NCBI GenBank assembly: GCA_945280365.1
Contig: CALYQD010000002.1
Coordinates: forward strand, 124,001-188,000
Reading direction: 5' to 3'
Source of the DNA: an uncultured Apibacter sp.
Lineage (GTDB): Bacteria; Bacteroidota; Bacteroidia; Flavobacteriales; Weeksellaceae
Length of the DNA stretch: 64,000 nucleotides
Position 1 is the stretch's first letter, and each line of letters opens with the position of its first letter. Below, piece after piece: positions 38,899-49,033 of the stretch. A program made the translations under genes and the position numbers. The notes below the pieces were generated by a model. The model was not told the origin of the DNA, did not search any database, and saw nothing but the letters and a program-made list of their open reading frames with translations.

Positions 38899-41800
38899 TT
38901 AATTTTGTTGGGTTAAATAGTTAAGTTCAATCAGAGTTTGATTATAGGTATTTACTAAATCCAAATAGGTATTTTGCGACTCTAAAGAGGATCTTAATAT
39001 GCTGCAATATTGCAGGTAGTCAATTTCTCCGTAACGATATTTTATGTCTGCTATTCCGATCATTTTTTTTGAATCTTCGAGATGGGAAGTTCCAAATATG
39101 TTTAATTCATTATTAATCAGTTTCTGCTGCTCTTTTAGCTGCTTTATCCTTAAGTTTATACTTCGTTTGGTTTGTTCTTTCTGATATTCGACATTTTTAT
39201 TTTCCAGTAAGGTTTGTTCTTTCAGCTTTTTATAATCATTATTAAATAAGGGGATGTTTACGCTAACTACTCCTGCATAGTAGCTGTAATTATTTTCTAT
39301 GCTTTGCATCAATCCTCCAATGGATAGTTCCGGTAATCTTTTGGATTTTTCCCAAGCTAACATTTTATTGTTGCGCTCCTTTTCTTTTTCAAATTCATAC
39401 AAATATTTATAATTTATACTGTCTGAAATAGAATTATTCTGCATTTGGTGGAATCTCTCCAACGGCTCTAATTTTTCATTCGCATTTATTCCACATAAGT
39501 TATATATATTATTTTCAATGTTTATATTTTCTTGTTCATTTATGATCTTTTGCTGTATTATTTGTTCCAACTCTGCCTTAAAAAATTGTTTTTCCATATA
39601 ATCTGTTTCTCCTTTTTCATAACTAAACTGAGCCTTTTTTAGTCCTTCTTTATATAAGGAATCCATTTGGGTAAATAATTTTCTTTTTTCAATAAGGTAA
39701 ACCCATTGGTTATATAGTTGTTCGAGCTGAAAAATTATTATGTGTTTTTGTAAGGAAGATTTTGCCGTTAACCATTCTACGCGACTATCCATAAAATTCT
39801 TCTTTTTTCCATATGAAAATAGATTTCCAAAATCTTGGCCGATTTCCCATTGATAATCTGATTCTCTACTGTTAAATTGCCCATATCCTACCTTCATTGA
39901 AGTCGAATTGAGCGAATAAGCATATTTCTTTTCCAATTTTTCTTTTTGAATCTGTAATTCTCTATTTTTCAATTCAATATTTTCTTTATAAGCCAGATCT
40001 ATAAGATTGGAAAGCGATACTTTTGTTTGAGCTTTTCCTGAATATATGCATCCTAAAAAAATTACTATCGAAATGATTATTTTAGGATTTATCTTCTTTT
40101 TAAACCTCTTATTTTCTAAAATGTAATATAAGGCCGGGACTATTAATAAAGTTAATAAGGTAGATGTAAACAACCCTCCTATTACTACGGTAGCTAAAGG
40201 TCTTTGTACTTCAGCACCATTAGATGTTGATAAAGCCATAGGAAAAAAGCCTAGGGTAGCCACCATTGCAGTCATAAACACAGGTCGTAATCGATTTCCC
40301 CCCCCTACTTTTATTATTTCCTGAAGAGAAGTATATTTACCTGAATTTTTTAAATAATTTAACTCACTTACCAAAACTATTCCGTTTAGAACGGCAACGC
40401 CGAAAAGGGCTATAAAACCAACGCCTGCCGAAATACTAAAAGGCAACCCTCTTATCCACAACGCAATAATCCCTCCAATCGATGCTAAAGGGACTGCTGA
40501 AAAAATCAATAACGCATCTTTAATACTCTTAAAAGTTATATATAAGAGTAAGAGTATTATGGATAAAGCAATAGGAATTGCAATACTCAGTCGTGAAGAG
40601 GCTTCTTTAAGATTTTTAAATGCTCCTCCATATTCAATTCTATAACCTGGAGGCAATTTGATGGCGGTGTTTAACCTTGATTGAATATCTTGAACTAAGG
40701 ATGTTATGTCTGCCCCACGAACATTTATTCCAATATTTATTTTTCTTTGCGCCTGTTCTCTTGAAATTAGCATAGGGCCGGTCTCATACTTTACGGATGC
40801 AACTTCAGAAACTGGAATTAGATTTTTAGTAGCAGTACGTACATGTAATTGTTCTAAACTCAAATTTTTTCTATATTTTTCATCTAAACGTATTACTAAA
40901 TCGAAACGTCGTTCTCCTTCTACAATAGTCCCTGCTTTTAATCCCGCCACTGAAGATTGTATGATTAGATTTAACGTGTTTACGTCTAATCCATATTGGG
41001 CTAATTTGTTACGATCATAGGTAATTTCCATTTGCTTGAGACCTTCTGTTTGTTCTACTTTTACATCTGATGCTCCTTCTATTTTTTTTATTATTTGAGA
41101 AGCTCGATCTGCTATTTTTTTTAATTCTACTGCATCTTCTCCGAATATTTTAATGACAATATCCGCTTTTGCTCCTGTCATTAATTCATTAAATCTTAAC
41201 TGTATGGGCTGAGAAAATTCAAATGAAGCCCCTAGCACTGATGACAGCTTATCTTTGATTTTATTAGCCAATTCTTCTTGTGTTTGAGCTGAAACCCATT
41301 TATCTTTTTCTTTTAAAATAATCATGATATCTGAATCTTCTATTCCCATAGGATCGGTAGGAACTTCGGCGGTTCCTATTTTTGATATCACATGAATAAC
41401 TTCTGGAAAATTATTTTTTATAATTTTTTCTATTTTATTGGTAGTCTTAATACTTTCCTCTAAGGAACTCCCGGGCTGAATGCTCATTTGCATAGCTATG
41501 TTTCCTTCTTGTAAGGTGGGAACAAACTCAGCCCCCATATTTTTGAAAATAAATATGGAAAAAAGCCAAATTATTAGGACTACACCTACTACTTTATAAG
41601 GTATTTTTAATACTTTCTCCAATATAGGGAGATAAACTGATTTTAGTTTATCCATAATTTTATCTGCATAAGTTATTTTATATACAATATCTTTTTTAAT
41701 AAAAAGTGTTGTCATTACAGGTACATAGGTTAAGGAAAGCAGTAGTGCTCCAAGTATAGCAAAACTTACAGCCATAGCCATAGGCCTAAACATTTTGCCT

Positions 41801-43206
41801 TCAATTCCCGTTAAAGACATTACCGGAATAAAAACCAATATGATTATCAGAATTCCAAATGCTGCCGATTTATAAATTTCTCCTGTAGTTTTACCTACAA
41901 TTCCATCTAATTGTTTTTGGGTGATATTTTTTCCTAAGTATTTTGTATGCAAGACATAAATAACAGATTCTACAATAATAATAGCGCCGTCTACAACAAT
42001 ACCAAAATCTATTGCTCCTAAAGACAGCAAATTGGCAGACACTCCAAAAATGTTCATCATTATTAAGGCAAATAATAAGGAAAGTGGTATGATTGAGGCT
42101 ACGATAAGACCTGCTCTTATATTTCCCAATAAAATAATCACAACAAAAATTACTATTATTCCGCCTTCAATTAAATTTTTTTTAACTGTTGAAATAGTTT
42201 TTTCAATGAGATGGGATCTATCTAGATATATATATATATCTAAACCTTCAGGTAAGGTGGTCTTAACTTGATTAATCCTTTCTTTTACGTTTCGGACAGT
42301 CTTATAGGAATTTTCTCCTTTCAACATTAAAGTTATTCCTCCAACCACTTCTCCTTTTCCGTCCATGGTCATTGCTCCGAATCTTTGGGCGGATGCATAG
42401 GTTACTTCCGCTATATCTGATATTTTTATGGGAACTTGTTCCTTTACTGCTACTACTATATTTTTTATATCTTGAAGGTTTTTTAACATTCCGTTTGTTC
42501 TGATATAAAATAAATTGTGCTGTTTTTCAATATATCCTGATCCTGAATTCTGATTATTTTTTTCCAGCACATTATAAACTTCTTCTAAGGTAATTCCATA
42601 GCTTTGTAATACAATAGGATCAATTCCTACTTCATATTCTTTTACTTTTCCTCCGAAACTTGAAATTTCAATGATACCCTCAATTCCATTAAGCTGTTTT
42701 TTTATTATCCAATCCTGAATTGTTCGTAAATCTTCCAAAGTGTAATCCGATTCAAAACCAGGCTTAACTTTAATTACATATTGACAAATCTCTCCTAGCC
42801 CTGTAGTTATAGGCATTAGTTGTGGTTCACCTATTCCGTTAGGAATTTCATTTTTAGTGATATCTATTTGTTCTTTTACTAATTGTCTTGCTCGTAGTAC
42901 TGGAATATTTTCTTTAAATACTACAGTTATTATGGATAAGCCAAATCTTGATATAGATCTTACTTCAATCGCTCCAGGTATATTCCTTAATTCTGATTCC
43001 AGAGGTATGGTTATTAATTGCTCGACTTCTTGTGGGGCTAATGTGGGAGAGGTAGTAACTACCTGTACTTGATTATTGGTAATGTCGGGAGTAGCGTCTA
43101 TAGGTATGGTCTGTATCGAATACAAACCACCTGTTAGTAAAGCTACTACACCAATGGCTACCCATAATTTATATTTTATTGATAACTCAATTATAGCTTG
43201 AAACAT
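38899..43206 (-). CDS. CusA/CzcA-family heavy-metal RND transporter fused to a C-terminal TolC/CusC-like outer membrane factor
   Basis: 1435 aa; RND signature (PIDATPDITNNQVQVVTTSPTLAPQEVEQLITIPLE ... GAIDFGIVVDGAIIIVES ... GVGFIALFGVAVLNGIVLVSELN) then, after LLIVPALYYILENKRFKKK, a hydrophobic segment and about 380 aa of coiled-coil OEP sequence. Confidence 0.92.
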   Translation of the reverse strand: MFQAIIELSIKYKLWVAIGVVALLTGGLYSIQTIPIDATPDITNNQVQVVTTSPTLAPQEVEQLITIPLESELRNIPGAIEVRSISRFGLSIITVVFKENIPVLRARQLVKEQIDITKNEIPNGIGEPQLMPITTGLGEICQYVIKVKPGFESDYTLEDLRTIQDWIIKKQLNGIEGIIEISSFGGKVKEYEVGIDPIVLQSYGITLEEVYNVLEKNNQNSGSGYIEKQHNLFYIRTNGMLKNLQDIKNIVVAVKEQVPIKISDIAEVTYASAQRFGAMTMDGKGEVVGGITLMLKGENSYKTVRNVKERINQVKTTLPEGLDIYIYLDRSHLIEKTISTVKKNLIEGGIIVIFVVIILLGNIRAGLIVASIIPLSLLFALIMMNIFGVSANLLSLGAIDFGIVVDGAIIIVESVIYVLHTKYLGKNITQKQLDGIVGKTTGEIYKSAAFGILIIILVFIPVMSLTGIEGKMFRPMAMAVSFAILGALLLSLTYVPVMTTLFIKKDIVYKITYADKIMDKLKSVYLPILEKVLKIPYKVVGVVLIIWLFSIFIFKNMGAEFVPTLQEGNIAMQMSIQPGSSLEESIKTTNKIEKIIKNNFPEVIHVISKIGTAEVPTDPMGIEDSDIMIILKEKDKWVSAQTQEELANKIKDKLSSVLGASFEFSQPIQLRFNELMTGAKADIVIKIFGEDAVELKKIADRASQIIKKIEGASDVKVEQTEGLKQMEITYDRNKLAQYGLDVNTLNLIIQSSVAGLKAGTIVEGERRFDLVIRLDEKYRKNLSLEQLHVRTATKNLIPVSEVASVKYETGPMLISREQAQRKINIGINVRGADITSLVQDIQSRLNTAIKLPPGYRIEYGGAFKNLKEASSRLSIAIPIALSIILLLLYITFKSIKDALLIFSAVPLASIGGIIALWIRGLPFSISAGVGFIALFGVAVLNGIVLVSELNYLKNSGKYTSLQEIIKVGGGNRLRPVFMTAMVATLGFFPMALSTSNGAEVQRPLATVVIGGLFTSTLLTLLIVPALYYILENKRFKKKINPKIIISIVIFLGCIYSGKAQTKVSLSNLIDLAYKENIELKNRELQIQKEKLEKKYAYSLNSTSMKVGYGQFNSRESDYQWEIGQDFGNLFSYGKKKNFMDSRVEWLTAKSSLQKHIIIFQLEQLYNQWVYLIEKRKLFTQMDSLYKEGLKKAQFSYEKGETDYMEKQFFKAELEQIIQQKIINEQENINIENNIYNLCGINANEKLEPLERFHQMQNNSISDSINYKYLYEFEKEKERNNKMLAWEKSKRLPELSIGGLMQSIENNYSYYAGVVSVNIPLFNNDYKKLKEQTLLENKNVEYQKEQTKRSINLRIKQLKEQQKLINNELNIFGTSHLEDSKKMIGIADIKYRYGEIDYLQYCSILRSSLESQNTYLDLVNTYNQTLIELNYLTQQN

Positions 43207-43420
43207 GTTTTATTATTTTTTAATTATGTATAAAATGATATTATTACATTTTTAGCTTTCTAAAAAAAATTTACATAATTTCCAATCACCGATCTTCATT
43301 CTATAGATCTGTGTCATATAAATGAAGATTTATTATTTGTTGTAGCAATTATTATTTTAGAAGTAAAATTTATATTCTATTTAATTTACTCCTATTTCTA
43401 AATGGATAATTATGAAATTT

Positions 43421-43825
43421 CTAAATAAATGTAAAAGGAGGAGCCCTTAAAGGATTTTCTAACTGATTTTCAGTTGAAGTATTTGAAAAGGTATAATAAT
43501 GTTTTACATGTTTTTTTTCCGGATTTTTTAAACAAAAGTTAACGTTTAAAAAAAAATCGGGATTTATAAAAATGAGTTTTTGAAAAATTTCATAGTCTGT
43601 AGTGGATAATTTGAATTCATCCAAATTATTTTCCCCTAGATCGATGTGTTTAATAAGATCCTCAAGCTGATTAAATATATTTGAAGATTGATTTTCTTCT
43701 GAATCAACAAAAATACAGTTATGAAGCGTAAATTCAAACTCAACCTTATGCTGATGCGGCACAAAGGCATGCACTACAATTAATAATGTAGCAAATATTA
43801 TTGATATTTCCCTTATTAATTTCAA
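43421..43825 (-). CDS. Small putative exported protein associated with the metal-efflux operon
   Basis: 134 aa; hydrophobic N-terminus IIFATLLIVVHAFVPHQHKVEF, located upstream of and co-directional with cusA-like gene. Confidence 0.55.
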   Translation of the reverse strand: MKLIREISIIFATLLIVVHAFVPHQHKVEFEFTLHNCIFVDSEENQSSNIFNQLEDLIKHIDLGENNLDEFKLSTTDYEIFQKLIFINPDFFLNVNFCLKNPEKKHVKHYYTFSNTSTENQLENPLRAPPFTFI

Positions 43826-43894
43826 TTATAACAAATATAAATATTTAATTTGTTAAAAGCTATATTTTATATCTTATTTTATTATAAGATAATT

Positions 43895-45316
43895 TTATAT
43901 AGCGTTTTTATCTCCACTTATCGTTTTAAAAACAGTTCCTGCAATAATTATCATATCTAATAAAAAAGACCATTTCCTGACATAATACACATCTGCTATG
44001 ATTCGTTTCTGCATATCTTCTCTAGAATTAATTTCTCCTCTAAAACCTTTTACTTGAGCCAAACCGGTAATTCCCGGCTTAACATAATGCCTTAGGCTAT
44101 ATTTTAATAATAAATCATTGTAATAGTTATCTTGAACGACCATGTGCGGTCGTGGCCCAACAACCGACATATTACCTTTTAAAACGTTAAAAAATTGAGG
44201 CATTTCATCTAAACTGGATTTACGTAATATACTTCCTAATTTTGTAATTCTCGAATCTCCTTTAACAGTTGCTTTAACATCATTATCAGAACTATCAATC
44301 ATGGTTCTGAATTTATAACAGTTAAATATTTGTCCCCCAAATCCAACTCTTTTTTGAAGATATAGAACTGGTTTTCCTGAATCTAATAAAATAGCTAATC
44401 CAATGAGCGGAAACAGCCAACTTAAAATAAAAATGATTATAAAACTGGAAAAAATTATATCGAAACTTCTTTTTAAAATTTGATTCCAAATATCATCAAG
44501 TGGAAATTTTTTAAATAAAAGTATTGGAAAAGTATCATAATACTCCAATTTTAAACCATAAAAAGAACCATATGCTGCGCTAGGAATAAATCTTATTTCA
44601 ATATGCAACTTTTGGGCTAATACTACAAGGCTATCATGAATTTCAAGAGATAATTTTCCATTTAGAGAAAAAAATACTATTTGAACTCCTTCTTCTAATA
44701 TAAAATATTTTAGTCTTATCAAATCGAATTTGTAGACTTTTTTTTGTTCATTGTCTTGAATATTTGAGAAAAAACATCCACAATTCATAAAACCATAATC
44801 CTTTCTTTTAGATAATAATTTAATAAAAGAACGTGTATTTTTATTTTCATCTACAAAAATTACTTTTCTATAATTACCTCCTAGCCTTCTATAAATTTTT
44901 AATAATAAAAAAAGTAAAGCTCGAGCACCACATGTAAATGTAAATAGTAATAATAAAAAACATATTGTAATTCTATTTGAATATAAATCATCTTTTTTTA
45001 AACCCGACACAGCAAAAATTATGATACTAAATAAAATAATTTGGTGTAATGTAATTTTAATAATTGCTATAAAACTCGTAACTCTATCTACAGCATATAA
45101 ACCAGTTTTTAATGAAATAAAATACCAGCTCATTAAAAATAATATTAATGCTTTATAATGAGCTAATAATAGATTATTTAATGAAATCCCATAAATACCT
45201 AAATCATTATATTGAATAGCTAAAAAACAAAAGAATAAAATAATTATAAAAATCAAATCTAATAAGAGATGAAGAAGAAAACTATTCTTTAAATACCTAA
45301 CATACCTCATATACAA
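43895..45316 (-). CDS. Undecaprenyl-phosphate sugar phosphotransferase (polyprenyl glycosylphosphotransferase)
   Basis: Five-TM N-half, then KRSFDIIFSSFIII, YLQKRVGFGGQIFNCYKFRTM, LRKSSLDEMPQFFNVLKGNMSVVGPRPHM, VKPGITGLAQVKGFRGE. Confidence 0.92.
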   Translation of the reverse strand: MYMRYVRYLKNSFLLHLLLDLIFIIILFFCFLAIQYNDLGIYGISLNNLLLAHYKALILFLMSWYFISLKTGLYAVDRVTSFIAIIKITLHQIILFSIIIFAVSGLKKDDLYSNRITICFLLLLFTFTCGARALLFLLLKIYRRLGGNYRKVIFVDENKNTRSFIKLLSKRKDYGFMNCGCFFSNIQDNEQKKVYKFDLIRLKYFILEEGVQIVFFSLNGKLSLEIHDSLVVLAQKLHIEIRFIPSAAYGSFYGLKLEYYDTFPILLFKKFPLDDIWNQILKRSFDIIFSSFIIIFILSWLFPLIGLAILLDSGKPVLYLQKRVGFGGQIFNCYKFRTMIDSSDNDVKATVKGDSRITKLGSILRKSSLDEMPQFFNVLKGNMSVVGPRPHMVVQDNYYNDLLLKYSLRHYVKPGITGLAQVKGFRGEINSREDMQKRIIADVYYVRKWSFLLDMIIIAGTVFKTISGDKNAI

Positions 45317-45662
45317 TTACACTTTACTTCAAATAAAAATTTATTATGATGAATTTATATAAATATTTAATTTTATAAAATTAGTTATTTTTATACATAT
45401 AAATATTTTTTATTTTTCTGTTTCAAATTATATAATTATTATATGCTAATTATTTAAATAATATTAAAATTAAATTTTATTTTTTTATAGATTAGAATTA
45501 ATAATAATAGTTATAAATAAATAAATAATAACATTAAAAAGATGTAAATATAAAAGAGCATTTCGGAATAAGATTATTTATATTTAATTATTTCATATAT
45601 TTATATAGTTAGATCATTTTTTTTTTATATTAAACATTAAAAAATTTATAAACTCTTAAATA

Positions 45663-46766
45663 ATGCAAAAGATCAAAGTTTTACATGTAGTCGAATCTCT
45701 TGGAGGAGGTGTATTTACTTATATAAAAGACTTAACATTTTTTTTTAGAAAGCATAATACTTTATTTGATACGACAGTTGCATATTGTAATAAACGCCCC
45801 GAAGTTTCTAATTTAAATTTAAAAAAAGAATTATCTAATGGAGTTTCATTAATTGAAGTGGATATAAATAAAGAAATTTCGTTAAGGGATTTTAAAAGTC
45901 TTTATGACATAATAAAAATATACTATTCTTTACAACCTGATATCATACATCTACATTCATCTAAAGCAGGTGTTTTAGGAAAATTTGCCTCTCTATTTTA
46001 TAGGAAAGCAAAAGTTTTTTATACTCCACATGGATACTCTTTTTTAAGAAAAGATATTATGTCTACCAAAAATAATTTTTTTTATTATATAGAAAAATAT
46101 ACAACCAAGTTCCTGGGAGGTACTACAATTGCTTGTGGAGATAGTGAATATGATTTAGCAAAAGAATTAGGAAAAGCCTTATTGGTGAGAAATGGGATAA
46201 ATGTCCCCTATATATTAAATAAACACAAGTCAGAAAAATTATGTAATAACCGTATAGTCATAGGTACAATTGGAAGAATAGCCCATGTCAAAAATCCTGA
46301 TCTATTTAATAAAATTGCATTAAATAATCCTGATCTTGATTTCTTATGGATCGGTGATGGTGACTCGAAAGAAATACTAAATGCACCAAATATTCATGTA
46401 ACCGGCTGGCTAAATAGAGAAAAAATATTTGAACATTTAAATAAATTGGACATTTATATTCAAACTTCATTACGAGAGGGATTACCAATTGCTCCTTTAG
46501 AAGCAATGATATTTCAAAAACCTGTCCTAGCAACAAATACATTTGGAAATAAGGATGTTGTTACTCACGAGAAAACCGGATTCCTATTTACTAATGAAAA
46601 TGATGCCCAAAAATATATAAATATTTTAAAAGATCTAAAAATCTGCAAAAAGATGGGAAAAGCAGGAATGGAAAGATGTATGGAATATTTTGATTTAAAT
46701 AAAAATTTCATCTCTTTATTAAATATTTATCTTGATTGCTTACATAAAGATATCCGAAAAGACTAA
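45663..46766 (+). CDS. Family 4 (group 1) glycosyltransferase
   Basis: VLHVVESLGGGVFTYIKDL, DIIHLHSSKAGVLGKFASLF, GTIGRIAHVKNPDLF, SLREGLPIAPLEAMIFQKPVLATNTFGNKDVV. Confidence 0.9.
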   Translation: MQKIKVLHVVESLGGGVFTYIKDLTFFFRKHNTLFDTTVAYCNKRPEVSNLNLKKELSNGVSLIEVDINKEISLRDFKSLYDIIKIYYSLQPDIIHLHSSKAGVLGKFASLFYRKAKVFYTPHGYSFLRKDIMSTKNNFFYYIEKYTTKFLGGTTIACGDSEYDLAKELGKALLVRNGINVPYILNKHKSEKLCNNRIVIGTIGRIAHVKNPDLFNKIALNNPDLDFLWIGDGDSKEILNAPNIHVTGWLNREKIFEHLNKLDIYIQTSLREGLPIAPLEAMIFQKPVLATNTFGNKDVVTHEKTGFLFTNENDAQKYINILKDLKICKKMGKAGMERCMEYFDLNKNFISLLNIYLDCLHKDIRKD

Positions 46767-47988
46767 TAAATATACAACTATATACCGTCCCATCGAAACG
46801 TATTAAGAAATCATCGGTCATATTAGACACTATAAAGGATAAAGAATAATAAATTATCAAAGAATTATGTATTTTACATCCTATGTAAAATGGTATGATC
46901 ATATACAAAATCAGCAATATTAATCCAATTATTCCAAATTTCACCAAATAATCTAAATATTGATTATGAACAGGAAATTTGTATTTAAACAAAAACATTT
47001 GATCGGTTTCATAGTAATATTCAAATAATTTTCTTTTTCCATCCGATGCTCCCACTCCAACGCATAAATTCCTTTTTGATAGATTAATAGCCGACCTCCA
47101 AATACTTAATCTTGTTACTAAAGAATTATAAATTTCACCTTCTGGATTTTCAAAATCATCAAGTCTCCCAATCTTATCTAAATTTCTAAAAGAAACAGTT
47201 GTGTATTTTTGTATTATATATGGAAAAAAATTTATAAATAATACCACAAAAATTGATATTAATGTTGTAATAAAAAATATTCTTTTAGCTGTAAAACTGA
47301 ATTTATACTTATAAATAGTAATAAATAATGAACCCAATATTGAACAAAAAACTGCCATTCTTGTATTTATTAAGAAAACAAAATTTATTAAAATTATATA
47401 TATAAGGCAATCAAAAAATTTTTGAAATTTTTTCTTTTTTACATTATTTAAAAAAACATATAACGAGCAAATTGAGCAAAATGAAACAATTAAATTGAGT
47501 GCAGGTGCATGATTGTGGTATATACTTCTTGAAAAACTATATCCCATATCCCATACATCTATCCCATTTAAATAATTTTTAATATTTTCATTAAATAAGA
47601 TTATATAGTTAATAAAAAAACAAATCAGAATTATACACATTATTTTTGTCCAATAATTGATTATTTTAAAAACGTCAATCTTAAATGGTGAAGAAAGTAT
47701 AAAAAAAGGTACGAATAAATATATGATTTTTTTTTCTAAAGACTTAAATCCATAATATACATAATCATTATTCCAAAACATTAATACTTCTATTAGCAAT
47801 GGAATCGAAATTAAGAGAGTCAACCAATGAAATTTAATTTTAAATTTCAATTTAATAAAAATATAAATTTGAAAAACGATATATAATATTATCAGAAATG
47901 TACAAATCGGTCTAAATATAATCGTACTTAAAATTAATATTAACAAAATAAAATTTATCTTTTCAAGTTTTTGATTTACTAGCATCAT
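46708..47988 (-). CDS. O-antigen ligase/polymerase-like polytopic membrane protein
   Basis: Multiple TMs; GVGASDGKRKLFEYYYETDQMFLFKYKFPVHNQYLDYLVKFGIIGLILLI matches the conserved Wzy_C/WaaL periplasmic loop (NxxL motif). Confidence 0.75.
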   Translation of the reverse strand: MMLVNQKLEKINFILLILILSTIIFRPICTFLIILYIVFQIYIFIKLKFKIKFHWLTLLISIPLLIEVLMFWNNDYVYYGFKSLEKKIIYLFVPFFILSSPFKIDVFKIINYWTKIMCIILICFFINYIILFNENIKNYLNGIDVWDMGYSFSRSIYHNHAPALNLIVSFCSICSLYVFLNNVKKKKFQKFFDCLIYIILINFVFLINTRMAVFCSILGSLFITIYKYKFSFTAKRIFFITTLISIFVVLFINFFPYIIQKYTTVSFRNLDKIGRLDDFENPEGEIYNSLVTRLSIWRSAINLSKRNLCVGVGASDGKRKLFEYYYETDQMFLFKYKFPVHNQYLDYLVKFGIIGLILLILYMIIPFYIGCKIHNSLIIYYSLSFIVSNMTDDFLIRFDGTVYSCIFISLFGYLYVSNQDKYLIKR

Positions 47989-49033
47989 AAAATAAAATAA
48001 AATAAATTAGAGGGAATATACCTGCTTTATGTCTTATAGATGAACCCAAGTCAGGTTCAAATAATCCCTGAACGATAAAAAAAGTAAATGTGATATAAAA
48101 TACCCAATTAATATTATTTTTTTTGTTATATTTTAAACTATTTCTAAATCGCATTGATAAATATATAAATAAGATTAATTGCCATAATGAGAAGATTACT
48201 ATTTGAGGTGTAAGGGAAAAAATTGAATTAATAGGAAAATTAACTACCATAAAACCATATAAGATGGATACAGATTCCCCATACCAGGTATCTGTGGGGA
48301 GTGGTGGAATTATAGCAGATCTTGATTCATTTTTTATCTCAGGATGTTCTAAACGTATTTTATTCAATTCCGTTCTGTTTTTATCCGACATATATCCTCC
48401 TTTGATAACCCCATGAGCTATACTTAAAAAAATAATAAATACTAATCCGTACAGTATAATTGTATATATACTATTAATTTTTATAATACGTAAGATACTG
48501 AATAATATAGACAATATTAAAACTATAATATAATAGGTTCTAAAAATTAATGAAAAAATTATAAGTAAAAGACATATGATAATTCTATTCCTTAGAATAT
48601 GATTTTGTTTCTTAATTATTACAACTAATAAATAACAAAATAAAAAATTAATAAATTCTTTTGTCTGCACTGATAAATAGATTCCTAAAATAAAAAATGC
48701 AAAATACATAAGAACATTATTTACCCTTATTCTATCGAAATTAGCAGGAACACATATTTTTAACAAAATACTAATTATAATTGGATATTGAATTATAGCA
48801 ACCAAAGGAAAAGGTAACCATCTAAGCCCAGTGATTGAATAAAAAAAAATTGCAAACTGAAAACTTCCTACAATTCCTTTCACATTCCATGGATTGTTAA
48901 TAATGGTTAAGGCATCTGAAAAGTATTTTTTAGGAAGTAAATAAGTGCTTAGCACAGCTAAAATTATTCCTAAAATTGCAAAGCTGTAAAAAACTAGTTT
49001 ACTTTTAGTTACTATTAGGTTATTCATTATCAA
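47963..49033 (-). CDS. Polytopic membrane protein, possible polysaccharide polymerase (Wzy/EpsG-like)
   Basis: About 9-10 hydrophobic helices, located between a ligase-like gene and glycosyltransferases; family assignment by context only. Confidence 0.5.
   Translation of the reverse strand: MIMNNLIVTKSKLVFYSFAILGIILAVLSTYLLPKKYFSDALTIINNPWNVKGIVGSFQFAIFFYSITGLRWLPFPLVAIIQYPIIISILLKICVPANFDRIRVNNVLMYFAFFILGIYLSVQTKEFINFLFCYLLVVIIKKQNHILRNRIIICLLLIIFSLIFRTYYIIVLILSILFSILRIIKINSIYTIILYGLVFIIFLSIAHGVIKGGYMSDKNRTELNKIRLEHPEIKNESRSAIIPPLPTDTWYGESVSILYGFMVVNFPINSIFSLTPQIVIFSLWQLILFIYLSMRFRNSLKYNKKNNINWVFYITFTFFIVQGLFEPDLGSSIRHKAGIFPLIYFILFYDASKSKT

Noticed and set aside
40706-41020. 104-aa plus-strand ORF
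   Set aside because: Antisense within the cusA-like gene; no recognisable signature.
42223-42242. Perfect 20-bp palindrome TAGATATATATATATATCTA
   Set aside because: It lies inside the cusA-like coding sequence and encodes DIYIYLD, so it is explained by AT-rich codons rather than a regulatory site.
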